DNA of 64,000 bases from Bifidobacterium pullorum subsp. gallinarum (GCF_000741215.1 NZ_JGYX01000002.1:465846-529845), one strand, 5' to 3'; positions 30,381 to 39,957 are shown, numbered from the stretch's first letter. Notes: generated by a model not told the origin, from the sequence alone. Translations and numbers: made by a program.

Positions 30381-31898
30381 ATGGTTATGGCAAACCCGTT
30401 CGAGGGCAAGGAAGTCTGGTTCGGCGTCGGCTCGCAGGACCTGTACGGCGAGGAGGCGCTGCGCCAGGTCGCCGAGCAGTCCACCGAGATCGTCGATTAC
30501 CTGAACGGCACCGGCGTCATTCCGGTCAAGATCGTCCTCAAGCCCACGCTGAAGTCCTCCGACGGCGTCAAGCAGTTCATGGTCGAGGCCTCGGCCAACC
30601 CGAACGTCATCGGCGTGATCACCTGGTGCCACACCTTCTCCCCGGCCAAGATGTGGATCCGTGGCCTGGAGGTGCTCACCAAGCCGATGCTGCAGCTGAA
30701 CACCCAGCATCACATGGAGATCCCGTGGGAGACCATCGACATGGACTTCATGAACCTGAACCAGGCCGCCCACGGCGACCGTGAGTTCGGGTACATCGTC
30801 TCCCGCCTGGGCATCAACCGCAAGATCGTGGTCGGCCACTACACCGACCCCGAGGTGGCCGAGAAGATCGCCACTTGGACCCGCGCCTGCGCCGGCTGGG
30901 ATGCCTCCAACAACATGAAGGTCATGCGCTGGGGCGACAACATGCGCAACGTGGCCGTCACCGAGGGCGACAAGACCGAGGCCGAGCGTGTGTTCGGCGC
31001 CTCGATCAACACCTGGGCCGTCAACGAGCTGGTCGCCGCCTACGAGGCCGTCAAGGACGACCAGGTCAAGGCCATCATCGAGGACTACAAGGCCAAGTAC
31101 GACGTGGCCCCCGAGCTGCTCGACGCCAAGTACGACTCGCTGTTCATCGCCGCCAAGGAAGAGGCCGCGATGATCAACATGATGAACGCCAACGGCTGCA
31201 CCGCCGGCGTCGACAACTTCGAGGACCTGGGCGCCCTGCCGCAGCTGCCGGGCGTGGGCCCGCAGCGCTTCCCGTCCGAGTACGGCTTCGGCTTCTCCGC
31301 CGAAGGCGACTGGAAGACCGCCGTGCTGGTGCGCATCGGCGCCGTGATGGGCTACGGCCTGGACGGCGGCGCCTCCCTGATGGAGGACTACTCCTACAAC
31401 TTCGTGCCCGGCCATGAGATGAACATGGGCGCGCACATGCTGGAGGTCTCCCCGGCCATCGGCACCATCGCCAAGCCGCGTCTGGAGATCCACCCGCTCG
31501 GCATCGGCGGCAAGGCCGATCCTGTGCGTCTGGTGTTCACCGCCGCCCCGAAGAAGGATGCGGTCGTGGTTTCGATGGCCGACATGCGCGAGCGCTTCCG
31601 TCTGCTGATGAACGTGGTCGACGTGGTCGAGCCGGAAGGCTCCCTCAAGGCCCTGCCGTGCGCCCGCGCCCTGTGGCAGCCGCGCCCGAGCCTCAAGGAT
31701 TCGGCCGAGTGCTGGCTGCGCGCCGGCGGCTCGCACCACACCTGCATGACCACCTCCGTCGGCCGTGAGGCGTGGGAGGACTTCGCCCGCATGGCCGGCG
31801 TCGAGCTGGCCGTCATCGACGAGAACACCACCCCGCGCCAGTTCGAGCGCGAGCTCGAGCTCAGCGAGATGGTGCACCGTCTGAACAACCGCCACTGA
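30381..31898 (+). CDS. araA: L-arabinose isomerase
   Basis: Interconverts L-arabinose and L-ribulose, the first step of the pathway. The 505-residue length is typical. Motifs include EVWFGVGSQDLYGEEALRQV, TWCHTFSPAKMWI, LNTQHHMEIPWETIDMDFMNLNQ and the metal-binding region PGHEMNMGAHMLEVSP. The ATG at 30381 is preferred over 30387 because AAAGGA lies 10 nt before it. It is the last gene of araBDA and is followed by a strong terminator. Confidence 0.96.
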   Translation: MVMANPFEGKEVWFGVGSQDLYGEEALRQVAEQSTEIVDYLNGTGVIPVKIVLKPTLKSSDGVKQFMVEASANPNVIGVITWCHTFSPAKMWIRGLEVLTKPMLQLNTQHHMEIPWETIDMDFMNLNQAAHGDREFGYIVSRLGINRKIVVGHYTDPEVAEKIATWTRACAGWDASNNMKVMRWGDNMRNVAVTEGDKTEAERVFGASINTWAVNELVAAYEAVKDDQVKAIIEDYKAKYDVAPELLDAKYDSLFIAAKEEAAMINMMNANGCTAGVDNFEDLGALPQLPGVGPQRFPSEYGFGFSAEGDWKTAVLVRIGAVMGYGLDGGASLMEDYSYNFVPGHEMNMGAHMLEVSPAIGTIAKPRLEIHPLGIGGKADPVRLVFTAAPKKDAVVVSMADMRERFRLLMNVVDVVEPEGSLKALPCARALWQPRPSLKDSAECWLRAGGSHHTCMTTSVGREAWEDFARMAGVELAVIDENTTPRQFERELELSEMVHRLNNRH

Positions 31899-31915
31899 GC
31901 GAAGGAACATGCATC

Positions 31916-31953
31916 GCCGTCCGGCTGTCATCCCTCAGCCGGACGGCTTTTTT
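31916..31953 (+). terminator. Terminator of araBDA
   Basis: A 12-bp perfect stem (GCCGTCCGGCTG and its complement) with an 8-nt loop is followed by TTTTTT. Confidence 0.92.
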
Positions 31954-32057
31954 GGACTCTGACACATTTGTGACTCTGATGCAAGTGAGGAACGTTGGAA
32001 AATCAACGTTTTCGTGAATAGATCACGGTCACGATGCATCAGGGTCCGGAGAAGCCG

Positions 32058-32091
32058 GGCGTGTCCGGGAAGGTGACCTCCCGGACACGCC
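32058..32091 (-). terminator. Hairpin terminator of the acyl-CoA ligase gene
   Basis: A perfect 13-bp stem (GGCGTGTCCGGGA and its complement) with an 8-nt loop begins two bases past the stop on the minus strand. It has no T run. Confidence 0.65.
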
Positions 32092-32093
32092 GA

Positions 32094-33911
32094 TTAGCGC
32101 CCGCCGTAGATCTCGTGGGCGATCACGTCGGCGAAGACCGTGTTCACCTTCGGGCGCACCACCTTGAGCGACGGGGTCAGGCAGCCGTTGTCCTGCGAGA
32201 ACTGCGTATCCAGGATCGTGAACTTGCGCACCGACTCGGCGCGCGAGACCGAAGCGTTCGCCTTGTCCACATATTCCTGCACCAAGTCGCGCACAGCCGG
32301 CAGCTTCGCCGCTTCGGCCAACGGCAGATCCGCCGGCAGACCCTGCGCGGGCAGCCATGCGGCCAGCCCCTCCGGGTCGAGCGTGACCAGCGCCGCAATG
32401 AACGGCCGCCCGTCGCCCACCACCACGGCATGCTCCACGATCGGGCAGTCCATCATCGTGTGCTCCATCGGAATCGGAGACACGTTCTTGCCGCCGGCGG
32501 TGATGATGATGTCTTTCTTGCGTCCGGTGATTGTGATGCGGCCCTCATCGTCGATCGACCCCAGGTCGCCGGTCCTGAACCAGCCGTCCTCGGTGAACAC
32601 CTCGGCCGTCTTATCGGGCAGGTTGTGGTAGCCGCGGAACACGTTCGCGCCCTTGAGCTGCAGCTCGCCTTCCTCCGAGATGCGCGCCGAGCAGCCCGGA
32701 GCCGGCTGGCCGACCGTGCCGATCACGTTGTCGTCCACACGGCACACGGTGAACGGCGCGGCCGTCTCCGTCAGTCCGTAGCCCTGGATCATCGGCAGTC
32801 CGATGCCGCAGTAGAAATGCGCCAGATCGGCGTTCAACGGCGCGCCGCCGCAGGCCACATACCGGATATTCGGGCCGAGCGCGCCGCGCACCGTGCGGTA
32901 CACCGACGCCTCGTACCCCAGATGCTCCGCCACCTGCTTGGGCGTGGGCCTGATGCCCGCCTGCTGCATCCGCGACCAGGCGCGCGCCGATTCGGCGGCC
33001 TTGAGGAACACGCGCCCCTTGAACCCCATGCCGGCCTTGCGCGAGGCCGCGTTGTACACCTTCTCGAACACGCGCGGCACACCCAGCAGATAGGTCGGCT
33101 TGAACGAGCGCAGGTCCGGCAGCAGCGACTTGGTGTCCGGCAGGAAGCCGACCACGCCGTCGTCCGACCCGATCGAGCAGTATTCGATGAACCGTGCGAA
33201 GCAGTGCGCCAGCGGCAGGAACAGTAGCAGCCGCGGATGATCGTCCCAGATGACTTCCGGCAGGCACGCGAACCCGGCGCGCACGATGCTCAGGAAGTTG
33301 CGATGCGTCAGCTCCGCGCCCTTCGGCGTGCCCGTGGACCCGGACGTGTACACGATGGTGGCCAGGTCGTCCGCGCCCACCGACGCGATCCGCGCCTCCA
33401 GTTCCTCGTCCGAAACGGCGACGCCCAGGCCTTCGAGCGCGCCGAGCGCGTTGCCGTCGAGCATGAGGATGCGCTGCAGCGTCGGGCAGTTGTCGATCAC
33501 CGAGTCCAGGCGGTCGTAGCGCTCGCGGTTGTCCGCGATGGCGAGCTTGACCGTGGAGTCGTTGATGATGCGTTCGGCCTGCGGGGCGGAATCCGTGTCA
33601 TAGATCGGCACGTTCACCGCGCCGATCGCGGCCAGCGCGAAGTCGAGCACGCCCCACTCCCAGCGGGTGGGGGAGAAGATGGAGACCGCGTCCCCCTTCC
33701 GGATGCCGAAGGCGATGAAGCCCTTGGCGGCGGCCAGCACCATGCGATGGAATTCGCCGGTGGTGATCTGCTCCCAACGGCCGGGGCCGGTTTTGCGCGT
33801 GGCGATGACCGTGTCCTCTCCGGTGCGTTCGATGCGCTGGGTGAGCAGGGAGTACAGGGTTTCGTTACTGCGGACCTCGATGGATCCGGGGGTGGTGTAT
33901 TCGGTGAGCAT
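32094..33911 (-). CDS. fadD: Long-chain fatty acid-CoA ligase
   Basis: Membrane-associated AMP-forming ligase that activates fatty acids with CoA. The frame is open back to 34037, but the start at 33911 has an AAGGA Shine-Dalgarno sequence 8-9 nt upstream and gives the family N terminus, for 605 residues. The AMP-binding signature is IVYTSGSTGTPKGAELTH. Later motifs are GYGLTETAAPFTV, GWFRTGDLG and the catalytic Lys region GRKKDIIITAGGKNVSP. It is monocistronic and divergent from the ABC exporter gene. Confidence 0.93.
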   Translation of the reverse strand: MLTEYTTPGSIEVRSNETLYSLLTQRIERTGEDTVIATRKTGPGRWEQITTGEFHRMVLAAAKGFIAFGIRKGDAVSIFSPTRWEWGVLDFALAAIGAVNVPIYDTDSAPQAERIINDSTVKLAIADNRERYDRLDSVIDNCPTLQRILMLDGNALGALEGLGVAVSDEELEARIASVGADDLATIVYTSGSTGTPKGAELTHRNFLSIVRAGFACLPEVIWDDHPRLLLFLPLAHCFARFIEYCSIGSDDGVVGFLPDTKSLLPDLRSFKPTYLLGVPRVFEKVYNAASRKAGMGFKGRVFLKAAESARAWSRMQQAGIRPTPKQVAEHLGYEASVYRTVRGALGPNIRYVACGGAPLNADLAHFYCGIGLPMIQGYGLTETAAPFTVCRVDDNVIGTVGQPAPGCSARISEEGELQLKGANVFRGYHNLPDKTAEVFTEDGWFRTGDLGSIDDEGRITITGRKKDIIITAGGKNVSPIPMEHTMMDCPIVEHAVVVGDGRPFIAALVTLDPEGLAAWLPAQGLPADLPLAEAAKLPAVRDLVQEYVDKANASVSRAESVRKFTILDTQFSQDNGCLTPSLKVVRPKVNTVFADVIAHEIYGGR

Positions 33912-34315
33912 ATGCGGTCCTTCATGGTGGTGCGTGGCGCGTCGCGCCGCCTGCCGAGCGGTTGGGCGCGTCCCCGCATGGTGTGCGTGGCGTGCTGCGC
34001 AGTTCGCGTGGTGCGTGATCTCGGTCTTTGCGACCAAGCGCGTGTGGCACGGCTGCGATGCCGTGCCGGAGTAATAGACACGGTGGCGTGAACTGTTGTG
34101 TTATGCATCCCATGTTACGCGACCGTAACCACGATGGTTTGGTATCGGGCAACAGTTTTTCCGTGTTTCTTTGGACGTTCCCGACAAAAGCGGGCAGGAT
34201 GCCGCGGGTGTCGTCGTGTGCGGAGAAACGATGCGTCCGATGGGGAAAATGGGTCTGGCGCGTACCCGGTGATTCCGTTAGGGTGGCAAGAAGTTCCAGA
34301 AAAGAGGTATGCGCC
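33912..34315. promoter_or_regulatory. Divergent intergenic region with a palindrome
   Basis: This 404-bp gap must hold the promoters of fadD (minus) and the ABC exporter (plus). The clearest element is GTTACGCGACCGTAAC at 34114-34129, arms GTTACG and CGTAAC around four bases, a plausible regulator site. No gene was recognised; the open frames are unlike any family known to me. Confidence 0.4.
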
Positions 34316-37300
34316 GTGTTCGACAAACGCCTGTTCTCCCTGACCCCGGGTATCGGCAAGCTGGTGGCCGCCAAGGTGGCGGCCTTGTGGCTGTCGCTGA
34401 TGGCCGACGTGCTGTTCGCGTTCATGATGGCGAACCTGCTGGTCAGCGTGCTCCAATGCGCCATCTGGACGGCCCAGGGGTTGGACGTCGTCGTGCCGGC
34501 GACCAACCTGCTGTTGGCATTGCTGACGCTGTTAGCGGTCTGCGCGGTCAAATACCTGACGTCGCGATCCGCCGCATCCTTCGGTACCGAGGCCGCCGAA
34601 CGCGTGAAACTGGCTTTGCGTGAGCGCCTGTACCGCAAGATGCTGGCGCTTGGGCCGTCGTATTCCTCCCGTGTGCGCACGTCCGACGTGGTGCAGTCCG
34701 CGGGTGAGGGCATCGACCAAATCCAGAGTTTCTTCGAACTGTTCCTGCCGCAGCTGTTCTATGCGGTGCTGGCACCGGTGACGCTGTTCGCGGTGCTGAT
34801 GCCGGTGAACATCCCCGCGGCCGTGGTATTGCTGGTATGCGCCCCGCTGATCGTGCTGGTGGTGGGTGTGGTGGCGATGAGCGCCGCACGCGCGTTCAAG
34901 CGGTATTGGGGCAAATACACGGATATGGGCGCCGCGTTCCTGGACAATATGCAGGGATTGGAGACGTTGAAGGCGTTCGACGCCGATGAGCGCGCCGCAG
35001 CCGACATGGACGAGAAGGCCGAGGCGTTCCGCCGGATGACGATGCAGGTGTTGCAGATCCAGCTGCGCTCGCTGACCGCCATGGATGCCGTGGCCTACGG
35101 CGGCACCGCGGCCGGCATCGGCGTGGCGGTCTGGCAGTTCCTCGTCGGCGGCGTGGATATGGCGGGGGCGATGATCGTGGTGTTCCTCTCCGCCAGCTTC
35201 TTCCTGCCGCTGCGCCAGTTGGGATCATATTTCCACGTGGCGATGAACGGTATGACCTCCACGAAGCGGATCTTCGCGCTGCTGGACGCTCCCGAGCCGG
35301 CCCGCGGCGATGCCGCCCTGCCCGGCGACGGTCGTGACTTGACCGTGACCTTCGACGCCGTGGGTTACCGCTACGCCGATGCCGCCAATTGCGCAGATAC
35401 GGACTCTGACACATCTCAGGTTCCCCTCTCCGCTGACGACTCCACCGGTACGGACTCTGACACATCAGCCACGGCCACTGCGCTCCCTGCCCCCGCACTG
35501 ACGGACGTCTCGTTCACCGCCCGACCGGGCACGCTGACCGCCATCGTCGGCGAATCCGGCTCCGGCAAGTCGACGACCGCCGCGCTGCTGGCCGGCACGC
35601 TGGCCGGATATGAGGGGTCGATCACGCTGTCCGCAGGCGCGGCGATTAACGGCACGACTCCTGATCCCGCGGAGCTGGGTGCGATCGATCTGCAGTCCGT
35701 GGAACTGCGCGATCTGAGCGCCGATGCGATGACCTCCGCGGTCTCTCTGGTCTCCTCGCGCAGCCACTTGTTTGCGGGCACGCTGCGTGAGAACCTGCTG
35801 ATGGCCGCGCCCCAAGCCGATGACGACGAATTGTGGGCCGCGCTGGAGCTGACGCACATCGCCGATTTCGTGCGCGCACAGCCCGAGGGGTTGGCCATGC
35901 CGATCGCTCCCGATGCGACGAACCTGTCCGGTGGTCAGCGTCAGCGCATCGCCATCGCCCGTGCGCTGCTGCGCAACACTCCGATCTACATCTTCGACGA
36001 GGCCACCAGCAGCGTGGACGCCGAAAGCGAGGCCGTGATCCTGAGCACGATTCAGGAATTGGCACAGTCCGCCACCGTGATCATGATCACGCACCGCATG
36101 GCGAACGCCGTGACCGCCGGACAGGTGGTGGTGTTCGACCACGGGCATGTGGCCGAAACCGGCACGCACACGGCGCTTATGGCACGGAACGGCGTGTACG
36201 CCGACCTGTTCCGGGCACAGCAGGTCATCGAGCATGTCGGACACCGGTCCGCGACGGGCGCGCGGCCCGCCGATGTCGTCGATGGATCGTCCGAGCCGGT
36301 CAATCCGGTCGGGCTCGTGGAATCAGCCGAGCCGGTCGAATCGGCCGAACCGGCCGTGCGGAACGAATCGGTGGCGAATCATGGGCAAAGCGAGGACACC
36401 GCGCCCGCAGGCGGCATCGGCGCGCTCGTGCGCCGCCTGCTGCACGAGGTCGGTCCGCTGCGCCCGACGATGATCGCCGCCTGCGCGTTCGGCACACTCG
36501 GCCACCTGGCCGCCACCTTCCTGCCCGTGTTCGGCGTGCTCGCACTGTTCGCCGTGCTGGAGGAACCGGTGTGGGGAATGACCATGACTGCTGGATTCGC
36601 GGCGATGGCCGTGTGCGCCGTCATCCGTGGACTGATGCGGTATGCCGAGCAGTATATGAACCACAACGTGGCGTTCAAGCTGCTCGCGCTGTTCCGGTCG
36701 AAGGCGTTCGCCGCCATGCGTCGTCTGGCGCCGGCCAAACTGGACGGGCGCGGCAAGGGCGACCTGATCGCCCTGATCACCACCGACGTGGAACTGCTGG
36801 AGATCTTCTTCGCGCACACCATCTCACCGGTGGTGATCGCCGTCGTGACCACGGTGGCGTTCGCTGTGGCGCTCGCGTTCCTCAACCCGTGGTTCGTGCC
36901 GTTGCTGATCGTCATGCATCTGCTGGTCGGCGTGGTGCTGCCGCGCCTGTTCGCGACCGGCGTGCGGTATCTGGGGCCGAATATTCGCCGCGACGCCGCC
37001 TCGCTGGATGACACGATGCTGGACGACATGCATGGACTGGACGAGATCATTCGCTTCGGCGCGGGCGAACGGCGTCTGGGTACGATTCTGGAGCGGTCGC
37101 GTGAACTGTGGCATCAACGGGTCAAGCTGAGCCTGAACAACGGCCGATTCGGCGGCATCGGCGGGGTGATGGTGGTGCTGGCCACCGCGCTCGCCGGGGC
37201 GTTGGCCCTGGTACTGGCCTGGTATGGGCTGGCCGATGTGGATGGGGTCGGTGAGTTGTTCGCCGCCGTGGTGCTGATCGCCAGCTCCTTCGGCCCGACG

Positions 37301-38167
37301 CTGGCATTGAGCGCATTGCCGGCGAGCCTGACCCAGACCTTCGCCTCCGCGCGGCGACTGTTTGCGCTTATGGACGAGGTTCCGGCCGTGGAGGAAACCG
37401 GCACATCGACGCCGGCGTACAGCGGCATGGCCTTGGATCATGTGAGTTTCGCGTATCCCGATCAGATGACGGGACATGGCTCCGATCCCAATGCCGACCT
37501 TGACCAGGGCGCAAGCGGAACGACGCGGCATGCGGAGGAGGACCATACAGCTGGCGTGTTTACGGATTTGTCGCTGGAGATTCCCATGCATGGCATCCTC
37601 GGCGTGCAGGGGCCGTCCGGGCGCGGCAAGTCCACGATGCTCAAACTGCTGATGCGGTATTGGGACCCGCAATCCGGCATCGTGACGATGTCCGGCGAGG
37701 ACCTGCGAACGGTGGATGTGCATCATCGCCGCCGTGTGCAGACCATGCTCGCACAGGAGACCTACCTGTTCGATGGCACGATCCGCGAGAATCTGCGCCT
37801 GGCCAACCAGGAAGCCGACGACGCCATGCTGCGCGGAGCGCTCGCCAAGGCGTCGGCATTGCAGCTGGTTGAATCACTGCCGGATGGCCTGGACACCCAG
37901 GTGGGTGAGTTGGGCGGACGCCTGTCCGAGGGCGAACGCCAACGCATCGGCCTGGCCCGCGTGTTCCTGCGCCATGCCGACCTGGTGCTGCTGGACGAAC
38001 CCACCAGTCGCCTCGATGCCTTCAACGAGGCCGTGATCCTGCAATCCATCAACGAGCTGGCGAGCGAACCTCGCAGGGATGATGGCGCCGGGCAAGGCGT
38101 GGCCATTGTACTGGTCTCCCACCGCGATTCCACGATGCGCGTGGCCGACACCGTCGTTCGTGTGTAG
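34316..38167 (+). CDS. Fused CydDC-like ABC exporter (TMD-NBD-TMD-NBD)
   Basis: A single 1,283-residue protein carrying both halves of a type I ABC exporter. The first membrane domain spans about residues 10-310. NBD1 has P-loop GESGSGKST (about 410), signature LSGGQRQRI (about 537) and Walker B IFDEATSSVD. The second membrane domain spans about 715-990. NBD2 has P-loop GPSGRGKST (about 1098), signature LSEGERQRI (about 1203) and Walker B LLDEPTSRLD. This order resembles CydD-CydC, which exports cysteine and glutathione, but no cydAB is in view, so the substrate is open. The GTG start at 34316 follows AAGAGGTATGC. Acidic linkers rich in Asp, Ser and Thr precede NBD1 and join the halves. Confidence 0.85.
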   Translation: MFDKRLFSLTPGIGKLVAAKVAALWLSLMADVLFAFMMANLLVSVLQCAIWTAQGLDVVVPATNLLLALLTLLAVCAVKYLTSRSAASFGTEAAERVKLALRERLYRKMLALGPSYSSRVRTSDVVQSAGEGIDQIQSFFELFLPQLFYAVLAPVTLFAVLMPVNIPAAVVLLVCAPLIVLVVGVVAMSAARAFKRYWGKYTDMGAAFLDNMQGLETLKAFDADERAAADMDEKAEAFRRMTMQVLQIQLRSLTAMDAVAYGGTAAGIGVAVWQFLVGGVDMAGAMIVVFLSASFFLPLRQLGSYFHVAMNGMTSTKRIFALLDAPEPARGDAALPGDGRDLTVTFDAVGYRYADAANCADTDSDTSQVPLSADDSTGTDSDTSATATALPAPALTDVSFTARPGTLTAIVGESGSGKSTTAALLAGTLAGYEGSITLSAGAAINGTTPDPAELGAIDLQSVELRDLSADAMTSAVSLVSSRSHLFAGTLRENLLMAAPQADDDELWAALELTHIADFVRAQPEGLAMPIAPDATNLSGGQRQRIAIARALLRNTPIYIFDEATSSVDAESEAVILSTIQELAQSATVIMITHRMANAVTAGQVVVFDHGHVAETGTHTALMARNGVYADLFRAQQVIEHVGHRSATGARPADVVDGSSEPVNPVGLVESAEPVESAEPAVRNESVANHGQSEDTAPAGGIGALVRRLLHEVGPLRPTMIAACAFGTLGHLAATFLPVFGVLALFAVLEEPVWGMTMTAGFAAMAVCAVIRGLMRYAEQYMNHNVAFKLLALFRSKAFAAMRRLAPAKLDGRGKGDLIALITTDVELLEIFFAHTISPVVIAVVTTVAFAVALAFLNPWFVPLLIVMHLLVGVVLPRLFATGVRYLGPNIRRDAASLDDTMLDDMHGLDEIIRFGAGERRLGTILERSRELWHQRVKLSLNNGRFGGIGGVMVVLATALAGALALVLAWYGLADVDGVGELFAAVVLIASSFGPTLALSALPASLTQTFASARRLFALMDEVPAVEETGTSTPAYSGMALDHVSFAYPDQMTGHGSDPNADLDQGASGTTRHAEEDHTAGVFTDLSLEIPMHGILGVQGPSGRGKSTMLKLLMRYWDPQSGIVTMSGEDLRTVDVHHRRRVQTMLAQETYLFDGTIRENLRLANQEADDAMLRGALAKASALQLVESLPDGLDTQVGELGGRLSEGERQRIGLARVFLRHADLVLLDEPTSRLDAFNEAVILQSINELASEPRRDDGAGQGVAIVLVSHRDSTMRVADTVVRV

Positions 38168-38217
38168 AACGCGTCAACGTTGTGTTGGGGCGGTGGGTTG
38201 ACATTCTTGCAGCGGGA

Positions 38218-38303
38218 GTGGTTCGCACTACCTCAAGGTTGCCTCTAAGTAAGGCAGGAAAATCAAGGGGTCCGGAATTTATCCTTGAGGTAGTGCGAAC
38301 CAC
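38218..38303. repeat. Inverted-repeat element, copy 2 (GGTTCGCACTACCTC termini)
   Basis: An 86-bp element has perfect 21-bp inverted arms at 38218-38238 and 38283-38303 around 44 bp of unique DNA. The arms contain GGTTCGCACTACCTC, the same sequence that ends the element at 12597-12678. It lies between the ABC exporter and the aldo/keto reductase. Confidence 0.8.
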
Positions 38304-38373
38304 CTCTCTGTTAGGGTCCGAGTTATATTGCTGTGTATAAGCGTTTGACATGTTGAACCGACAAGGAGTCCCC

Positions 38374-39237
38374 ATGAGCGAGCAGCACATGTCCCCTGTT
38401 CCGATGATCCGCCTGCATGACGGCACTGAGATTCCGCAGGTGGGCCTTGGCGTGCTGCGCATCGACGATGAGGGCGTGACCCCGGTGGTGGAGTCGGCGC
38501 TCGCCGCCGGATACCGTCACATCGACGGTGCGGCCGGCTACAACAACGAGGGCGGCGTGGGCCGTGCGCTGGTGAATGCCGGCTACGCCACGGGGGAGCG
38601 TCGCCGCGAGTTGTGGGTCACCACCAAGCTGCGCGACTCCGAGCAGGGGTATGACAGCGCGCTGAAGGCGTTCGACCGCCAGATCGGCCTGCTGCAGCTC
38701 GAGTATGTGGACATGTACATGATCCACTGGCCCACGCCGTTCGACTGGCGCTCTGGGGAGACCTGGAAGGCGTTCGTGCGCCTGCGCGAGGAGGGGCGCG
38801 TGCGGACACTGGGCGTATGCAACTTCCTGCCTGAGCATTTGGAACGACTGCATGAGGAGACCGGCGAGTGGCCGACCGTGAACCAGATCGAACTGCACCC
38901 CACCTGGCAGCAGCGTGAGGTCACCGCGTTCTGCCGGGAGCATGGCATCGCCGTGGAGGCGTACTCGCCGATGGCACGCGGCGCCGACCTGAACGCCGGG
39001 AACGGCACCGTCGAACGCATTGCCGCCGCGAACGGCGTCAGCCCCGCCCAGGCCATCCTGCGCTGGCACATCGAGAACGGCACGATCATCATCCCCAAGT
39101 CGGTGCACGCCGAGCGTCAGCGTGAGAACCTTGACCTGTTCGGCTTCGAGCTCACCCCGGAGGAGCATGCCGCCATCGATGCGCTGGACGGCCCCACCCG
39201 CGCCGGCCACGATCCCCTCACCTTCTCCTACGCGTGA
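38374..39237 (+). CDS. Aldo/keto reductase (2,5-diketo-D-gluconate reductase type)
   Basis: NADPH-dependent reductase with a TIM-barrel fold, 287 residues. The catalytic tetrad is visible as Asp in YRHIDGAAGY, Tyr in the same motif, Lys in WVTTKLRD and His in YMIHWPTP. The cofactor region is IIPKSVHAERQRENLDLF. ACAAGGAGTCCCC gives a strong ribosome-binding site for the ATG at 38374. The physiological substrate cannot be told from sequence. Confidence 0.93.
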   Translation: MSEQHMSPVPMIRLHDGTEIPQVGLGVLRIDDEGVTPVVESALAAGYRHIDGAAGYNNEGGVGRALVNAGYATGERRRELWVTTKLRDSEQGYDSALKAFDRQIGLLQLEYVDMYMIHWPTPFDWRSGETWKAFVRLREEGRVRTLGVCNFLPEHLERLHEETGEWPTVNQIELHPTWQQREVTAFCREHGIAVEAYSPMARGADLNAGNGTVERIAAANGVSPAQAILRWHIENGTIIIPKSVHAERQRENLDLFGFELTPEEHAAIDALDGPTRAGHDPLTFSYA

Positions 39238-39395
39238 TGGGCGTCTTTGTGCTCATGAGCGGTATACGACCGATGGATGCTCTTCTGTCGAGATAACGGG
39301 TGCTGTCGGTTTTTATCAGAGGCTGTTGTCTCGACTGATGCTGGTAACCTATGGCTTCTGTTGGGCTGCCGTATGCTATGACTCAAACCAGCGCA

Positions 39396-39851
39396 TCACC
39401 CGTTCGCATTGCCGTAATCAAGTCGTTTAGCATTGCGCTGGACAGCTTGCTGCCGTTGTTTGAGCGCAAGGAGGGTCTCTTCAAACGGTGAATTGGATTG
39501 CGGCGTCGGCGTATGATTGCCGGTATCGGTTGGTACTGCATCGGTCTGGACGACATATCCTAATTGACGGAGCAATGCCATGTATTGCTGTAACGATGCG
39601 TTGTCCGACGTGGCTGCGGAGTACTCGGCGTGCAATGATATGCCGAGTGCGGAGCAGATTGTCAGGCATTTCGCCAATCCGGGATTCTCTATTCGCCCTT
39701 GTTCCAGCTGACTGATCCAGGGCCTGGGGATTCCCGTTCGCGCTGAAAGCTCCTGCTGGCTGATCCTGAGTGACAACCGAGCGTCTTTTACAGTGACTGC
39801 AAAGTCCTTCGTGGAGGAGAGGATTCTCTGCTGCATTGTTGGTTCTGCCAT
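39396..39851 (-). CDS. HipB-like XRE-family regulator, no HipA partner seen
   Basis: DNA-binding protein of 151 residues. The helix-turn-helix is RLSLRISQQELSARTGIPRP, followed by WISQLEQGRIENPG and ALGISLHAEY, the pattern of HipB antitoxins. The remaining 80 residues are hydrophilic and unrecognised. A TTG at 39872 would extend the frame but lies inside an operator, so the ATG at 39851 is preferred. Downstream on this strand (39238-39395) there is no HipA kinase gene, so it is an orphan. Three 18-bp operators sit upstream, implying autoregulation. Confidence 0.75.
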   Translation of the reverse strand: MAEPTMQQRILSSTKDFAVTVKDARLSLRISQQELSARTGIPRPWISQLEQGRIENPGLAKCLTICSALGISLHAEYSAATSDNASLQQYMALLRQLGYVVQTDAVPTDTGNHTPTPQSNSPFEETLLALKQRQQAVQRNAKRLDYGNANG

Positions 39852-39864
39852 GATAATTGTCGTT

Positions 39865-39957
39865 TGTTTCAAAAGTCGAACATATTGCTTTGTTTGATTA
39901 TCCTAACATCTTGTGTTTCAAAAATCAAACATAACAAGATGTTTGGTTTTTGAAACA
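39865..39957. promoter_or_regulatory. Three operators of the HipB-like regulator
   Basis: Sites at 39865-39882 (TGTTTCAAAAGTCGAACA), 39914-39931 (TGTTTCAAAAATCAAACA) and 39940-39957 (inverted; it reads TGTTTCAAAAACCAAACA on the minus strand). Each is a near-dyad of TGTTT and AAACA. The last two face each other, 8 bp apart. The first starts 14 bp from the start codon. Confidence 0.75.
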
